Numbered from the stretch's first letter, positions 43,749-52,440 are shown. The stretch is 64,000 nt of DNA from CAWIVJ01 sp963839525 (GCA_963839525.1 CAWIVJ010000005.1:248001-312000), one strand, 5' to 3'. Program-made: numbers and translations. Notes: generated from the sequence alone by a model not told the origin.

Positions 43749-44702
43749 ATGAATTCATATCATAAGTATTATTCAATAATGGATTATTTAAATTTTATGA
43801 AAAAAGAAATTAAAAAATTATTAATTATAATAACACTTTTTCTTGCCATTGCATGGATATACATTTATAAGACTACAGATTATGTTATAATAAGGTTTGA
43901 TGAACTTGGTCCTATAAATAAGAATATGACTGCATATTACAATGGATTTAAAATAGGTAAAATAGTTAGTATTGAACCAGATAAGGATTTCAAACACACG
44001 CTTGTGAGGGTAAATTTAACCCATAAAAACATGAAATTGCCGCAGAACACTACTGCTTATGTAGAGAGGTTTCCTAATGGAGATCTCTACCTGCAATTTT
44101 TATATCCAGAAAGTCCTTCACTTGAAATAATAAAACGAGGCGATATTCTTGAAGGAAGAGCACCATACAGCTTAGAACAATTTATGCTTGGTCAAAGTAT
44201 TTCCGGGGTAACTGATATAGTCTCTATACATGTTATAAAAGCATTAAACGCAATGGATGTAGCAAATAAAGAAATTGAACAGTTTTTCCGAATTACATCA
44301 AAACTTATTCAAGCAAACGAAAAAGGAATAACCGCATCAGTAAATAATACCGTTACAATGACAAAAAATCTTGCTCAAATGGCAGAAAATTTGAATCAAG
44401 CATCAAAAAAAATAAATGATTCCTTGGATGAAACGACTCTTAAAGATACAACTTCAAATGTAAAAGGTACAACCTTAAACATAAAAGATACAACAGAAAA
44501 TATATCTAAAGCAACAAAAAATATTGGTAAAACTATGGAAACAATAGACGATACAATAAATCAGGTAAATGCTATTGCTAGAAATTTAAACTCTATTACA
44601 AGCGGGTTAAATGAAACTCTTGGCAAAAAATTTGCAGGAATGAGATTAATATTTGGAACTCCGGTTAAACAAAAAAATTGTTGTAAAAATTCCTGTAATT
44701 AA
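43749..44702 (+). CDS. MCE-domain (MlaD-like) protein, plus-strand member of a divergent pair
   Basis: 317 residues. After a leader comes a transmembrane helix (about 24-42), an MCE domain (IIRFDELGPINKNMTAYYNGFKIGKIVSIEPDK) and a long helical Thr/Asn-rich tail (NIKDTTENISKATKNIGKTMETID) ending KKFAGMRLIFGTPVK, then a Cys-rich end. It is paralogous to the 42658-43512 product. ATGs at 43749, 43779 and 43797 are all possible; none has a clear Shine-Dalgarno. Likely envelope lipid transport, with partners elsewhere. Confidence 0.78.
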   Translation: MNSYHKYYSIMDYLNFMKKEIKKLLIIITLFLAIAWIYIYKTTDYVIIRFDELGPINKNMTAYYNGFKIGKIVSIEPDKDFKHTLVRVNLTHKNMKLPQNTTAYVERFPNGDLYLQFLYPESPSLEIIKRGDILEGRAPYSLEQFMLGQSISGVTDIVSIHVIKALNAMDVANKEIEQFFRITSKLIQANEKGITASVNNTVTMTKNLAQMAENLNQASKKINDSLDETTLKDTTSNVKGTTLNIKDTTENISKATKNIGKTMETIDDTINQVNAIARNLNSITSGLNETLGKKFAGMRLIFGTPVKQKNCCKNSCN

Positions 44703-44739
44703 ATTTTACTAATAAATTCCGAACTTTTTTTGCAAGCTC

Positions 44740-45519
44740 TTAGTATATTAACCATTTATCTTTGATATTTTGAAGAGTCCCGTCAATCTTCATTTCATCT
44801 ATAATTTCGTTAATTTTACGTCTAAAAGAATTTGTTCGCTTTGATTTTCTAAAAGCTATGCCATAAGGCTCCTTTGTTAACCTCTTTGGTAAAAGTATGT
44901 AATCACTGTTTTCTAACACAAGTCCCTGAAGAAGTGAGTCATCAGTAGTTATGGCGTCGCCTAAACCGCTTTTAAAAGCATTTATAGCATCTGAATTATT
45001 TACATAACCCTGAATAAGTACATTAGGTACAAAACGTTTTATATTTTCTTCTCCGGTAGTTCCAAGTATTACTATTATCCTCTTATTGATTAAGTCATAG
45101 ATAGAATCTATTTTGTTATCTTTTTTTGTGCATATTGCCTGACCTGCAACAAAATAAGGGACGGAAAAATTAACAAATTTTTTCCTTTCCGGAGTTATGG
45201 TCATAGTAGAAATAACCACATCTACTTCATCAGACATTGCTGCTTTTATCCTGTCTCGAGAAGTTATATTTTTAAATTCTACCTTATTTTTGCTTCCTAA
45301 AATTCTATCAGCTATTTCTCTTGCCAAATCGGCTTCCATACCTTTGATTTGTCCGTCTGGCTCTTTAAATCCAAAAGGTTTTGAATCAAGAGATATACCG
45401 ACAATAATATTATCTTTTTGAATAATAGATTCATATAAATCACTATTATTACTCTTTTCAGCACAACCGCTTGAAACAAAAACAATTAGTATTAAAAGCC
45501 AAAATACTTTCCTTAACAT
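44740..45519 (-). CDS. Solute-binding lipoprotein, amino-acid ABC family (SBP_bac_3)
   Basis: 259 residues. Lipobox VSSGC at about 15-19. GISLDSKPFGFKEPDGQIKGMEADLAREIA, VVISTMTITPERKKFVNFSVPYFVAGQ and the end DEMKIDGTLQNIKDKWL are typical of family 3 periplasmic binding proteins. The ABC permease and ATPase are not adjacent. Alternatively it could be a sensory binding protein for a receptor. Confidence 0.9.
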   Translation of the reverse strand: MLRKVFWLLILIVFVSSGCAEKSNNSDLYESIIQKDNIIVGISLDSKPFGFKEPDGQIKGMEADLAREIADRILGSKNKVEFKNITSRDRIKAAMSDEVDVVISTMTITPERKKFVNFSVPYFVAGQAICTKKDNKIDSIYDLINKRIIVILGTTGEENIKRFVPNVLIQGYVNNSDAINAFKSGLGDAITTDDSLLQGLVLENSDYILLPKRLTKEPYGIAFRKSKRTNSFRRKINEIIDEMKIDGTLQNIKDKWLIY

Positions 45520-45633
45520 AATAGACTCCTAAATATAATATTTCAGAATATAGAAAAACTAAAAATTTTACATTAATAATAAGTCTAATAAAGTTAGCTA
45601 AACTTAGAGTTTTATATTGTTATAGTTTGATTT

Positions 45634-45714
45634 TTATTTTTCTGCCCTAATAACAGTAAAGCTGCCTTTATCATATTCATTAAAATATTTTTCAAAAGAA
45701 TCTATTTTTGTCAT
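45634..45714 (-). CDS. Possible 26-residue small ORF
   Basis: ATG at 45714 with AAAGGATGAA upstream, encoding 26 residues rich in charged and aromatic amino acids, MTKIDSFEKYFNEYDKG at the start. It could be a small protein or the remnant of a longer gene. No homology visible. Confidence 0.22.
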   Translation of the reverse strand: MTKIDSFEKYFNEYDKGSFTVIRAEK

Positions 45715-45920
45715 TTCATCCTTTTCTTTCTTTTGCAAAATTTGCAAATAATTTAAGTTTTAATATTTTCTGTTTTTCTAATTTTTAATACAAAATAATT
45801 GTAAAAAGAGTAATTTTTAAAACATTCCCTGTTTGTTTAATATTAATCGTAAATGTTTAGTTCGTAAAACAGAAAATTAATCGGTATACTTAAATTAGTT
45901 ATCACTCCTTCTTATAAAAA

Positions 45921-45962
45921 TAAAAAAAAGAATGCACACCAAAGAATATTTGATATGCACTC
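45921..45962 (-). terminator. Intrinsic terminator of the Cys/Pro-rich gene
   Basis: Near-perfect stem GAGTGCA...TGCATTC with inner ATCAAA / TTTGG pairing, about 50 bases after the stop of the minus-strand gene, followed by CTTTTTTTTATTTT. Confidence 0.75.
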
Positions 45963-46010
45963 TCTTTCATTAAATTAATGTTCCATTATCTGTTGTTAAG
46001 CTCAAGCCTA

Positions 46011-46319
46011 TTAATCGCAGCAAGGATCGCAGCAAGGATTGCAACAAGGATCGCAGCAAGGTTTAACAGGACAAGCTGGGCATGGACATGGCATTTTTTC
46101 ACAGCATGGATTAGGGCAACATGGCTTAATTTTTGTAGGGCAACATGGAGCTGCCGGGCATGGGCAACAAGGGTCTATAATCTTTTGTACAGGACAACAT
46201 GGAGCTGCCGGACATGGGCAAGGACATTGGCATTCACATGGGCAACAAGCTGCTAGACTAGGCAACGTACCAAATGCTAAGACTAAAAATGTTCCCAAAG
46301 CTACTAATTGTTTTTTCAT
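46011..46319 (-). CDS. Secreted cysteine/proline-rich protein
   Basis: 102 residues from the ATG at 46319, which has AAGGAG 9 bases upstream. A 23-residue signal peptide ends in PSLA-A. The mature 79 residues hold about 29 Cys, mostly as CC pairs and CxC, with Pro between them. Two long units (CPAAPCCP) repeat, then CCDPCCN-type units near the end. There are few other residues (Lys, Asp, Gln). No family is recognised. A metal-binding, disulfide-knitted or surface-matrix role is possible. It is followed by a terminator and is a monocistronic gene. The complementary strand also has an open frame, but lacks a ribosome site. Confidence 0.65.
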   Translation of the reverse strand: MKKQLVALGTFLVLAFGTLPSLAACCPCECQCPCPCPAAPCCPVQKIIDPCCPCPAAPCCPTKIKPCCPNPCCEKMPCPCPACPVKPCCDPCCNPCCDPCCD

Positions 46320-46543
46320 AATAAATTTCTCCTTTTTCAATTTTTAAACATGTATTTAAGCTAACTTAATTAAAATTTGTTAGCTCAATGACCTTTTATT
46401 ATTCTAAGCTTACAAAAATAAAAAACGATATCCAAAAAGATAGTCTTATTATAAATCCATGATATACTGTCGGGCTAGGATTTAAATACAGGGTAGTAAG
46501 TACGATGGGTAAATTTTATTAAATTCTATAAAATAACTCTTAC

Positions 46544-47230
46544 TTAGTATTTTGTTTGGACAAACTCAAATTCATCTTTATCATTTTTTTCCAATATTAA
46601 GTGATTACCTTCTTCTTCGGGAAGAACGTAAGTTTTAAGACCGCCGTGAATATATTTTACCAGTTCTTTAAAATCGTTCTCAAGGAAATTTATACAGCCA
46701 TGAGACATTCTGTTATTAGCTAAATTTCCGTCATAAAATTTTTTAAGCCTGTCTTTTTCACGAAATTTTGGTACTTTATGCAGTGCAACTACTTTTTTAG
46801 CTTTTTTGGTTTTGTTTGCTTTTGAACCTAGAGAAAGAGTTAAGTCTCCATATGCTAATTTATTGAATATATTTGTTTTAAGTGTGTATTCTCCTGCAGG
46901 AGTTGTGTTTTTAGCTTTGCCAAGCAGACCGCTTGTATCATTAAAATCATCTCCTATATCCTTACCTATGCCGATTTCAAATTCTGTTATTTCAAAACCG
47001 TCTTTATTATAAACAGCGGCAGAGCAATCTTTCTTGTCTATAATTACGTAATTTCCTGTCGAGTTAAACTTTGCCCACTCTTTTATTTTTTGTTTGTCGT
47101 CTTCAATTAAATTAATTTGTGAGACCCTGTTTGATAGACTATCTCCTTCTAAGTTATCAAGAATGTCCTTTGAAGAAGCGCCTTTTGCAGTTATTATCAG
47201 AACCAATAAAATTAAAATTATTTTTTTCAT
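46544..47230 (-). CDS. L,D-transpeptidase (YkuD domain)
   Basis: 228 residues with a Sec signal peptide (about 1-20). NTTPAGEYTLK (TPAG at about 110-113), His151 in VALHKVP and the catalytic Cys179 in MSHGCINF mark the YkuD active site. It forms 3-3 cross-links in peptidoglycan or anchors proteins. The N-terminal ~50 residues are acidic and helical. Lies alone between the Cys/Pro-rich gene and the ABC exporter. Confidence 0.93.
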   Translation of the reverse strand: MKKIILILLVLIITAKGASSKDILDNLEGDSLSNRVSQINLIEDDKQKIKEWAKFNSTGNYVIIDKKDCSAAVYNKDGFEITEFEIGIGKDIGDDFNDTSGLLGKAKNTTPAGEYTLKTNIFNKLAYGDLTLSLGSKANKTKKAKKVVALHKVPKFREKDRLKKFYDGNLANNRMSHGCINFLENDFKELVKYIHGGLKTYVLPEEEGNHLILEKNDKDEFEFVQTKY

Positions 47231-47338
47231 TAGAAAGTCTCTTTTTGTTCAGATATAGTTTGTAGCATTTGAAATTATAACAAAAAGCTATATCTTTACA
47301 CAATAGACTAATTGTGAATTTTAAGACAATTTTTTAAT

Positions 47339-49147
47339 TTAACTTATGGCTTCTTGTTTTCTAAACTGCATTTCATAAAGATGTTTATATTGCCCGCCAT
47401 TTATTTGCATTAATTCCTTATGGGTTCCAAGTTCTACTAAATGTCCTTCATTTATAACGACAATTCTATCTGCATTTTGGATTGTTGAAAGCCTGTGTGC
47501 TATTACAAAAACAGTTTTATGCTGCATTAAATTATCAATTGCTTTTTGAACAATAACTTCAGATTTGTTATCAAGTGCAGAAGTAGCCTCATCTAAAATT
47601 ACAATCGGAGCATTTTTTAAAAATGCTCTGGCAATTGCTACACGCTGTTTTTGTCCCCCGGATAGCAAAATTCCTCTTTCGCCAATTTCTGTATCAATTC
47701 CTTTTTCAAGTGAATCAACAAATTCGGTTAAATAAGCCATTTCAAGAGCTTCTCTCACTTGTGGTTCAGTTGAATCAGCATTGCCTAAAAGAACATTTTC
47801 TCTAATTGTTCCCGCAAACAAAAAATTGTCCTGAAAAACTACCGCTATATTGTCTCTTAAAGATTTAAGGGTTAAATCTCTTATATCAATACTATCAATC
47901 AATATTTCTCCGCTTTTTATATCATAAAAACGCGGGAGCAAGTTAACAAAGGTTGTTTTTCCTCCACCGGAATTGCCAACAAGAGCAAGAGTTTCGCCCG
48001 CATGTATTTTTATGTTTATGTTTTTTAAAACAGGTACGTTTTGAATATATTCAAAATTTACCTCTTTGAATTCAATTGACTTTTCAATGTTTTTTAATTC
48101 AATTGCATTTTCTTTATCTTTTATAGGTAATTCTTGATCTAAAGTATTAAAAACTCTATCAATTGCTAAAAAAGAATGTTGAACCGCAACGGCATTCCCT
48201 CCAAGATTTTTTATGGGAGTGTAGAGCAAAATCAATGCGGTTATAAATGAAACAAAATTACCGCTTGTAATGTGGCCTTTAACAATTAACCAGCTACCTA
48301 ATGCTATTGCTAAACCAATACCAACTGACACAATAAAATGCATAAAAGGGGAAAGCCATGACGTTCTTTGAGTCATTTTTATTGAAAGATGAAATACAGT
48401 TTCCAAAATATTTCTAAACTTATTCGACAAAACCTTCTGTAGATTATATGAAGCAATCGTCCTGTTTCCTGCAAAAGATTCATTGTATATAGTATTTAAT
48501 GCAGTAAGTGAAATATTATTATTAATAACAAGTGAATTAATCATACCTTTAACTTTTGATAAAGGAGCAATTGCAACAGCAAGAACAACAACCGCAATTA
48601 AGGCAAGTTCCCAAGAATTATAGAATAAAACACAAACAAGAGAAATTGAAGAAAATAATCTTGTTACAAAAACTTTTAAGTTTCCTAAAAGACCTGAGCA
48701 AGCACTATCTGCATCAGAGTTAAATCTAAATATTATTTCGCCCGAAGTTGATCTATCAAAAAAAGCAGAGTTAAAAGTTAAAAGCTTCTGGTATAATTTA
48801 TTCTTTAGCGACAATGTGATTTTTCCACCAACCCACATATTTAAATAACTTGCAATATAATTTAAAATACCCTGAATAGAAGTAAAACATACAATCAAGA
48901 GAGGGATATACCAGGGAGAAGACATTTCTTTTCCTACAACAACAATATCAGTGTAGGGTTTTAAAGATAAAGCTATGACAGCATCAAGTGAACCTACCGG
49001 GATACAAATTAGCATAGAAATCATAGCTCTGAACCAAATAGGCTTGATAAATGGCCACATTTTCTTGTAGCTTTTAATGATTTGACTGTTTAATGTTTTA
49101 TCTTTTAAATTTTTTAACTTCATTATTTTTTTTTGTTTTGTAAACAT
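47339..49147 (-). CDS. ABC exporter of the MsbA type (fused permease-ATPase)
   Basis: 602 residues. Six transmembrane helices in the first ~320 residues, then an ATPase domain: Walker A GNSGGGKTT (391-399), Q-loop VVFQDNFLF, signature LSGGQ (495-499), Walker B IVILDEAT (515-522) and the switch His in VIAHRLST. This is a homodimeric exporter half-transporter, most like lipid A/lipid flippases (MsbA). Substrate unproven. The start at 49147 lacks a strong Shine-Dalgarno. Confidence 0.9.
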   Translation of the reverse strand: MFTKQKKIMKLKNLKDKTLNSQIIKSYKKMWPFIKPIWFRAMISMLICIPVGSLDAVIALSLKPYTDIVVVGKEMSSPWYIPLLIVCFTSIQGILNYIASYLNMWVGGKITLSLKNKLYQKLLTFNSAFFDRSTSGEIIFRFNSDADSACSGLLGNLKVFVTRLFSSISLVCVLFYNSWELALIAVVVLAVAIAPLSKVKGMINSLVINNNISLTALNTIYNESFAGNRTIASYNLQKVLSNKFRNILETVFHLSIKMTQRTSWLSPFMHFIVSVGIGLAIALGSWLIVKGHITSGNFVSFITALILLYTPIKNLGGNAVAVQHSFLAIDRVFNTLDQELPIKDKENAIELKNIEKSIEFKEVNFEYIQNVPVLKNINIKIHAGETLALVGNSGGGKTTFVNLLPRFYDIKSGEILIDSIDIRDLTLKSLRDNIAVVFQDNFLFAGTIRENVLLGNADSTEPQVREALEMAYLTEFVDSLEKGIDTEIGERGILLSGGQKQRVAIARAFLKNAPIVILDEATSALDNKSEVIVQKAIDNLMQHKTVFVIAHRLSTIQNADRIVVINEGHLVELGTHKELMQINGGQYKHLYEMQFRKQEAIS

Positions 49148-49235
49148 TGTTTTTATTGTATAATATAAATATAAAATGTCTATGACATATGTTTTAACGG
49201 TTTAAGAATAAGATTTTTAATGAGGGTGCGTTGAT

Positions 49236-50126
49236 ATGAATATTGATTTAATTTGGTTTCAAGAAATAATTTATAAATGGTTAATTACAAGCGGAACTAA
49301 AATAATTTTAATCCTTTTTATTGTGCTCTTTGCTAAAAAAGTAGTTGCACTGGCATGTAAAAAACTTTTAAAGCTGCATTTACAAGAAAATGAAGGTTTA
49401 GAATATGGAAAAAAACTTCAAACAGTCTATGCCATAATAAAATCCTTGTTGGATTTTATTATTATAGCAATTGCCGGTATGTTAATACTTGGAGAATTAG
49501 GCATTAATCTTGGACCGATACTGGCAGCTGCCGGAGTTTTAGGTGTAGCCGTGGGTTTTGGCTCACAAAGACTTATAGAAGATATAATTAGCGGTTTTAT
49601 AATTTTAATAAATGATCAAATCAGAGTTGGCGATGTGGTTGAAATTGATGGAAAAAGCGGATATGTTGAAAAATTAGACTTAAAAATGGTTGTTTTAAGG
49701 GATCTTTCAGGTAATGTTCATTTTCTAAGGAACGGAAAAATAGATGTTGTTACAAACATGACTAAAGATTATTCTTATGCTCTTTTTGAAATAGGTATAG
49801 CATATAAAGAAAGTGTAGAAAAAGTTATGGAGGTTATGAAACAAATATATGAAGAGATAAAACAAAATCCTTTTTTTGAACAAGACATTTTAGAACCTAT
49901 TGAAATATTCGGATTAGATAAATTTGATGATTCAGCAGTTATTGTAAAAGCAAGAATAAAAACTAAACCAATAAAACAATGGGCTATTACTAGAGAATTT
50001 AATTTAAAATTGAAAAATAAGTTTGATGACCTTGGTATTGAAATACCTTTCCCGCAAAGGACTATACATATATCTAAATCTTCAATAAAAGAAACAGACC
50101 TTGTGAAAAGATCGGTTTCTTTATAA
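49236..50126 (+). CDS. MscS-family mechanosensitive channel
   Basis: 296 residues with three N-terminal helices. The pore helix GPILAAAGVLGVAVGFGSQRLIEDIISGFIILINDQIRVGDVVEIDGKSGYVEKL is the MscS signature. A cytoplasmic domain follows. It relieves osmotic downshock. GAGGGT precedes the ATG at 49236; divergent from the ABC exporter. Confidence 0.93.
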   Translation: MNIDLIWFQEIIYKWLITSGTKIILILFIVLFAKKVVALACKKLLKLHLQENEGLEYGKKLQTVYAIIKSLLDFIIIAIAGMLILGELGINLGPILAAAGVLGVAVGFGSQRLIEDIISGFIILINDQIRVGDVVEIDGKSGYVEKLDLKMVVLRDLSGNVHFLRNGKIDVVTNMTKDYSYALFEIGIAYKESVEKVMEVMKQIYEEIKQNPFFEQDILEPIEIFGLDKFDDSAVIVKARIKTKPIKQWAITREFNLKLKNKFDDLGIEIPFPQRTIHISKSSIKETDLVKRSVSL

Positions 50127-50161
50127 GAATTTATCTTTTAAACGATATTGTAACATATTAT

Positions 50162-50596
50162 TTATTTTGCACCTGATATTGGCTCGGAAATTTCTTCAAG
50201 AGCTTCAAATGTTTCATGTTCTATATTTGAAAGAACAACAATATCGCCCAAAGATATAATTCCTACCAGTTTGTTATTATCATCGATAACAGGAAGTCTT
50301 CTGATTTTATTTTCTTTCATTTTTTTTATAGCTTCATCTACAAGGTCTTCTTTATGCACTGTAACAACATGTTTTGTCATAATATCGTGTATTTTTACCT
50401 TGCTGGGTTCTTTTCCTTCTGCAACAGTATGAAGAGTAATGTCTCTATCCGTAATAATTCCTACTACGTGATCATTATCATCAACAACAGGCACAGCGCC
50501 GGTATTAACTTTTTTCATAATTTGTGCAGCATCTTTAGCAGTGCATGTACTATCACACATTTTTACAGATTTGGTCATAATATCTTTGCAGTTCAT
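50162..50596 (-). CDS. Two-CBS-domain protein
   Basis: 144 residues made of two CBS motifs: CKDIMTKSVKMCDSTCTAKDAAQIMK with GAVPVVDDNDHVVGIITDRDI, and KIHDIMTKHVVTVHKEDLVDEAIKKM with RRLPVIDDNNKLVGIISLGDIV. Such stand-alone pairs bind adenylate nucleotides and often regulate partner proteins. AGGAGGTTAATT precedes the ATG. Convergent with mscS. Confidence 0.92.
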   Translation of the reverse strand: MNCKDIMTKSVKMCDSTCTAKDAAQIMKKVNTGAVPVVDDNDHVVGIITDRDITLHTVAEGKEPSKVKIHDIMTKHVVTVHKEDLVDEAIKKMKENKIRRLPVIDDNNKLVGIISLGDIVVLSNIEHETFEALEEISEPISGAK

Positions 50597-51081
50597 AATT
50601 AACCTCCTATTCCAGTACTAAAAATTTTTGTCAAAAATTAATGTATAATAATTAAAACATATAAAAAAAAAGAAAACATTAGAAGAAACGGTTAGTTTTA
50701 TTTTTTAATAATACATAAGATATTTTTTCGACTGTTTTTTGTTTTGATTTTGTTATGAAATTTTTGTTTTTGTTTTCCCCAATTTTCCTCACTGCTACGA
50801 AAGTTTATAGTCGCAGATGGAATTTTATATTTTCAGCTAATTTTTAAAACATTTTGTGGTGTATTTTTTTCTTAAATTTTTTCCCTATTTTTCCTTTAAT
50901 TTCTTTTTTTTAAGTGTTCCCTTTTCTTTTATAGCTTTATTATTGATTGACTTTTAATATACAGAATTGATAAAGAATTAAATGTTCTGTATTTAATCAG
51001 AACAGGTTCACATTCGGAATTGTTTGACTAAAATTGGACTTCTCCGACAATGAATTGCGTGTCTGAATTGCAAATTTGGGT
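50597..51081. other. 485-base intergenic stretch, no gene seen
   Basis: T-rich DNA with a short inverted repeat ACAGAA / TTCTGT around 50963-50992. No promoter, RNA or coding feature could be supported. Confidence 0.4.
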
Positions 51082-51300
51082 TTACTTTCTATCAAATGCT
51101 ATATCTATATATTTATCCAATGAATATTTTATATTAGATATTTTTGCAACAACTACTTCAAGGGTATTCCCAATATCAGACATTGTAACCGCACCATTTT
51201 CAGAATATACAGATTCACGTAGTATCTTCATCATACTTTCGGTTTCACAAATATCTTGAAAAATATCTACTATAAAATCATTCAATTCTATATTTTGCAT
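51082..51300 (-). CDS. Small hypothetical protein divergent from an XRE regulator
   Basis: 72 residues from the ATG at 51300 (GGGTG at good spacing; a GTG 9 bases upstream is less likely). Acidic and helical (IVDIFQDICETESMMKIL). It begins on the other side of a tandem operator from the XRE gene, so both may be controlled together. A toxin-antitoxin or immunity-like pair is possible but unproven. Confidence 0.45.
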   Translation of the reverse strand: MQNIELNDFIVDIFQDICETESMMKILRESVYSENGAVTMSDIGNTLEVVVAKISNIKYSLDKYIDIAFDRK

Positions 51301-51322
51301 AAAATTCACCCATATTTCTTGA

Positions 51323-51348
51323 GGATTATAATCCGTGGACTAAAATCC
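51323..51348. promoter_or_regulatory. Tandem operator between XRE regulator and small gene
   Basis: The perfect palindrome GGATTATAATCC (51323-51334) and the similar GGACTAAAATCC (51337-51348) are 2 bases apart, giving a 14-base period. They would cover the -35 region of the XRE promoter whose -10 may be TACAAT (51349-51354). Probable autoregulatory site. Confidence 0.55.
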
Positions 51349-51371
51349 TACAATAGCATATTATTGTAATT

Positions 51372-51587
51372 ATGTCAAGAGATATTAGAAAATTATTTGC
51401 AAATAAAATAATTAAATTGAGGAATGAAAAAGGTTTTTCTCAAGAAGAATTAGCAACAATATCTGGTATAGACAGAAGTTATATGAGTAGAATTGAAAGA
51501 GGGATTGTTTCAACAGGGATAGTAAAAATTTCTCAATTAGCTACAGCATTTAATATGACTGAATCGGATTTATTGAATTTTAAATAA
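51372..51587 (+). CDS. XRE-family HTH regulator (C-protein-like)
   Basis: 71 residues, a single helix-turn-helix domain: FANKIIKLRNEKGFSQEELATISGIDRSYMSRIERG. Size and sequence resemble controller (C) proteins of restriction-modification systems and phage-type repressors. No ribosome binding site is visible before the ATG, and the likely -10 is about 18 bases upstream, so the mRNA may be nearly leaderless, as for C proteins. No restriction or methylase gene is nearby in the window. Confidence 0.8.
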   Translation: MSRDIRKLFANKIIKLRNEKGFSQEELATISGIDRSYMSRIERGIVSTGIVKISQLATAFNMTESDLLNFK

Positions 51588-51592
51588 TAGCA

Positions 51593-51665
51593 AGGGTGAA
51601 ATTTTATGCCCCCAATTCAGACTGTATAATTCGTTCATTGGATTGAAAGGTTTTTGTTTCTAAGG
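51593..51665. repeat. Diverged ~73-base repeat, copy 1
   Basis: Shares an initial AGGGTG, TTCGTTCATTGG, AAAGGTTT and TGTTTCTAAG in the same order and spacing with 52099-52170. Both copies lie next to REP-like palindromes. Confidence 0.5.
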
Positions 51666-51707
51666 CTTCTATTCTTTAGTTGTTTCACTGTTACTTATTT
51701 CAAGAAA

Positions 51708-51764
51708 GTAGGTTGGGCTTTCAGCCCAACAACTCAAAATGTTGGGGTAGAAACCCCAACCTAC
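51708..51764. repeat. Pair of REP-like palindromes, head to head
   Basis: GTAGGTTGGGC...GCCCAACA (51708-51732) and an inverted relative GTTGGGG...CCCCAACCTAC (51741-51764), 8 bases apart, form a BIME-like unit. Confidence 0.6.
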
Positions 51765-51813
51765 AACTAATTATATATACACTCATAATATAGACTCCTT
51801 TTTAAAATTATTT

Positions 51814-51996
51814 TTAAGTAAAAAGTATTTTAAAGGCATCCATCATAACACTTTTTACATATTCTTTGTTGTTTTTAATATATTCATTTCTAACTTTAAT
51901 CATATCGTCTATATCAAGCTCTATAGTTACAAGTTTACCTTCATCCGTTAAGCCGCTCAGAATTATTTTATTATCTTTCATTTCAAAATTGGACAT
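51814..51996 (-). CDS. Small hypothetical protein
   Basis: 60 residues, MSNFEMKDNKIILSGLTDE at the start, with beta-rich N-terminus and helical C-terminus (IKVRNEYIKNNKEYVKSVMM). AAGGAG precedes the ATG at about 8 bases, so it is likely real. Lies just past the REP pair. No family recognised. Confidence 0.45.
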   Translation of the reverse strand: MSNFEMKDNKIILSGLTDEGKLVTIELDIDDMIKVRNEYIKNNKEYVKSVMMDAFKILFT

Positions 51997-52098
51997 AATT
52001 TATCTCCTTACATTAATTATCCATACCAGTGTAACAATGTGGAGAAAATTTTAATCCCCTAAAATAACTAAATAAGCTAATAGCGGAGAATTAATTTG

Positions 52099-52170
52099 TA
52101 GGGTGCAATTTTTTGGACCTTTTTCAAATGCATGGTTCGTTCATTGGCACAAAAGGTTTATGTTTCTAAG
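52099..52170. repeat. Diverged ~73-base repeat, copy 2
   Basis: Same conserved blocks, order and spacing as 51593-51665, in the same orientation. Confidence 0.5.
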
Positions 52171-52272
52171 TGTTGAGGCTGAATTTGAACACGTGGACTA
52201 TGCAAACAAGATGCAGGAAACATGCACGTATCATGCAAGTTGGGTCAAACTCATTTCCGACTTTTAAAATAG

Positions 52273-52295
52273 GTAGGTTAGGGAACCCACCCTAC
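52273..52295. repeat. REP-like palindrome
   Basis: GTAGGTTAGGG and CCCACCCTAC arms, imperfect. Same family as 51708-51764 and 16661-16684. Confidence 0.5.
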
Positions 52296-52326
52296 TTTTC
52301 TCTCGCCAGTGTCGCGGGTTTGATAG

Positions 52327-52346
52327 ATCCTGAAACAAGTTCAGGA
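52327..52346. repeat. CCTGAA palindrome
   Basis: ATCCTGAA and TTCAGGAT arms around a short loop. Shares the core with the hairpin at 17762-17792. Confidence 0.45.
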
Positions 52347-52440
52347 TGACGTGAAACGCGAAAACTTAAAACTCAACGTGCATAAAAAAATACACGTAAT
52401 TTATAACATTTCGATAAATATTTAAAAAGATACAAACATC

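Larger units (their letters stand above)
45520..46010. other. 490-base intergenic stretch
   Basis: AT-rich DNA with the terminator at 45921-45962 and one possible 26-residue minus-strand frame (45634-45714). Nothing else is recognised. Confidence 0.5.
52055..52440. other. Repeat-rich intergenic stretch
   Basis: No gene. Holds copy 2 of the ~73-base repeat, one REP-like palindrome, and the CCTGAA palindrome described separately. It ends at the tRNA terminator. Confidence 0.6.

Noticed and set aside
45978..46347. Plus-strand open frames opposite the Cys/Pro-rich gene
   Set aside because: Their length follows from the periodic Cys/Pro codons on the other strand. The minus frame has a signal peptide, a Shine-Dalgarno and a terminator; the plus frames have none.
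51593..52346. CRISPR array
   Set aside because: Repeats are few, unequal in spacing and diverged, with no regular spacers or cas genes.
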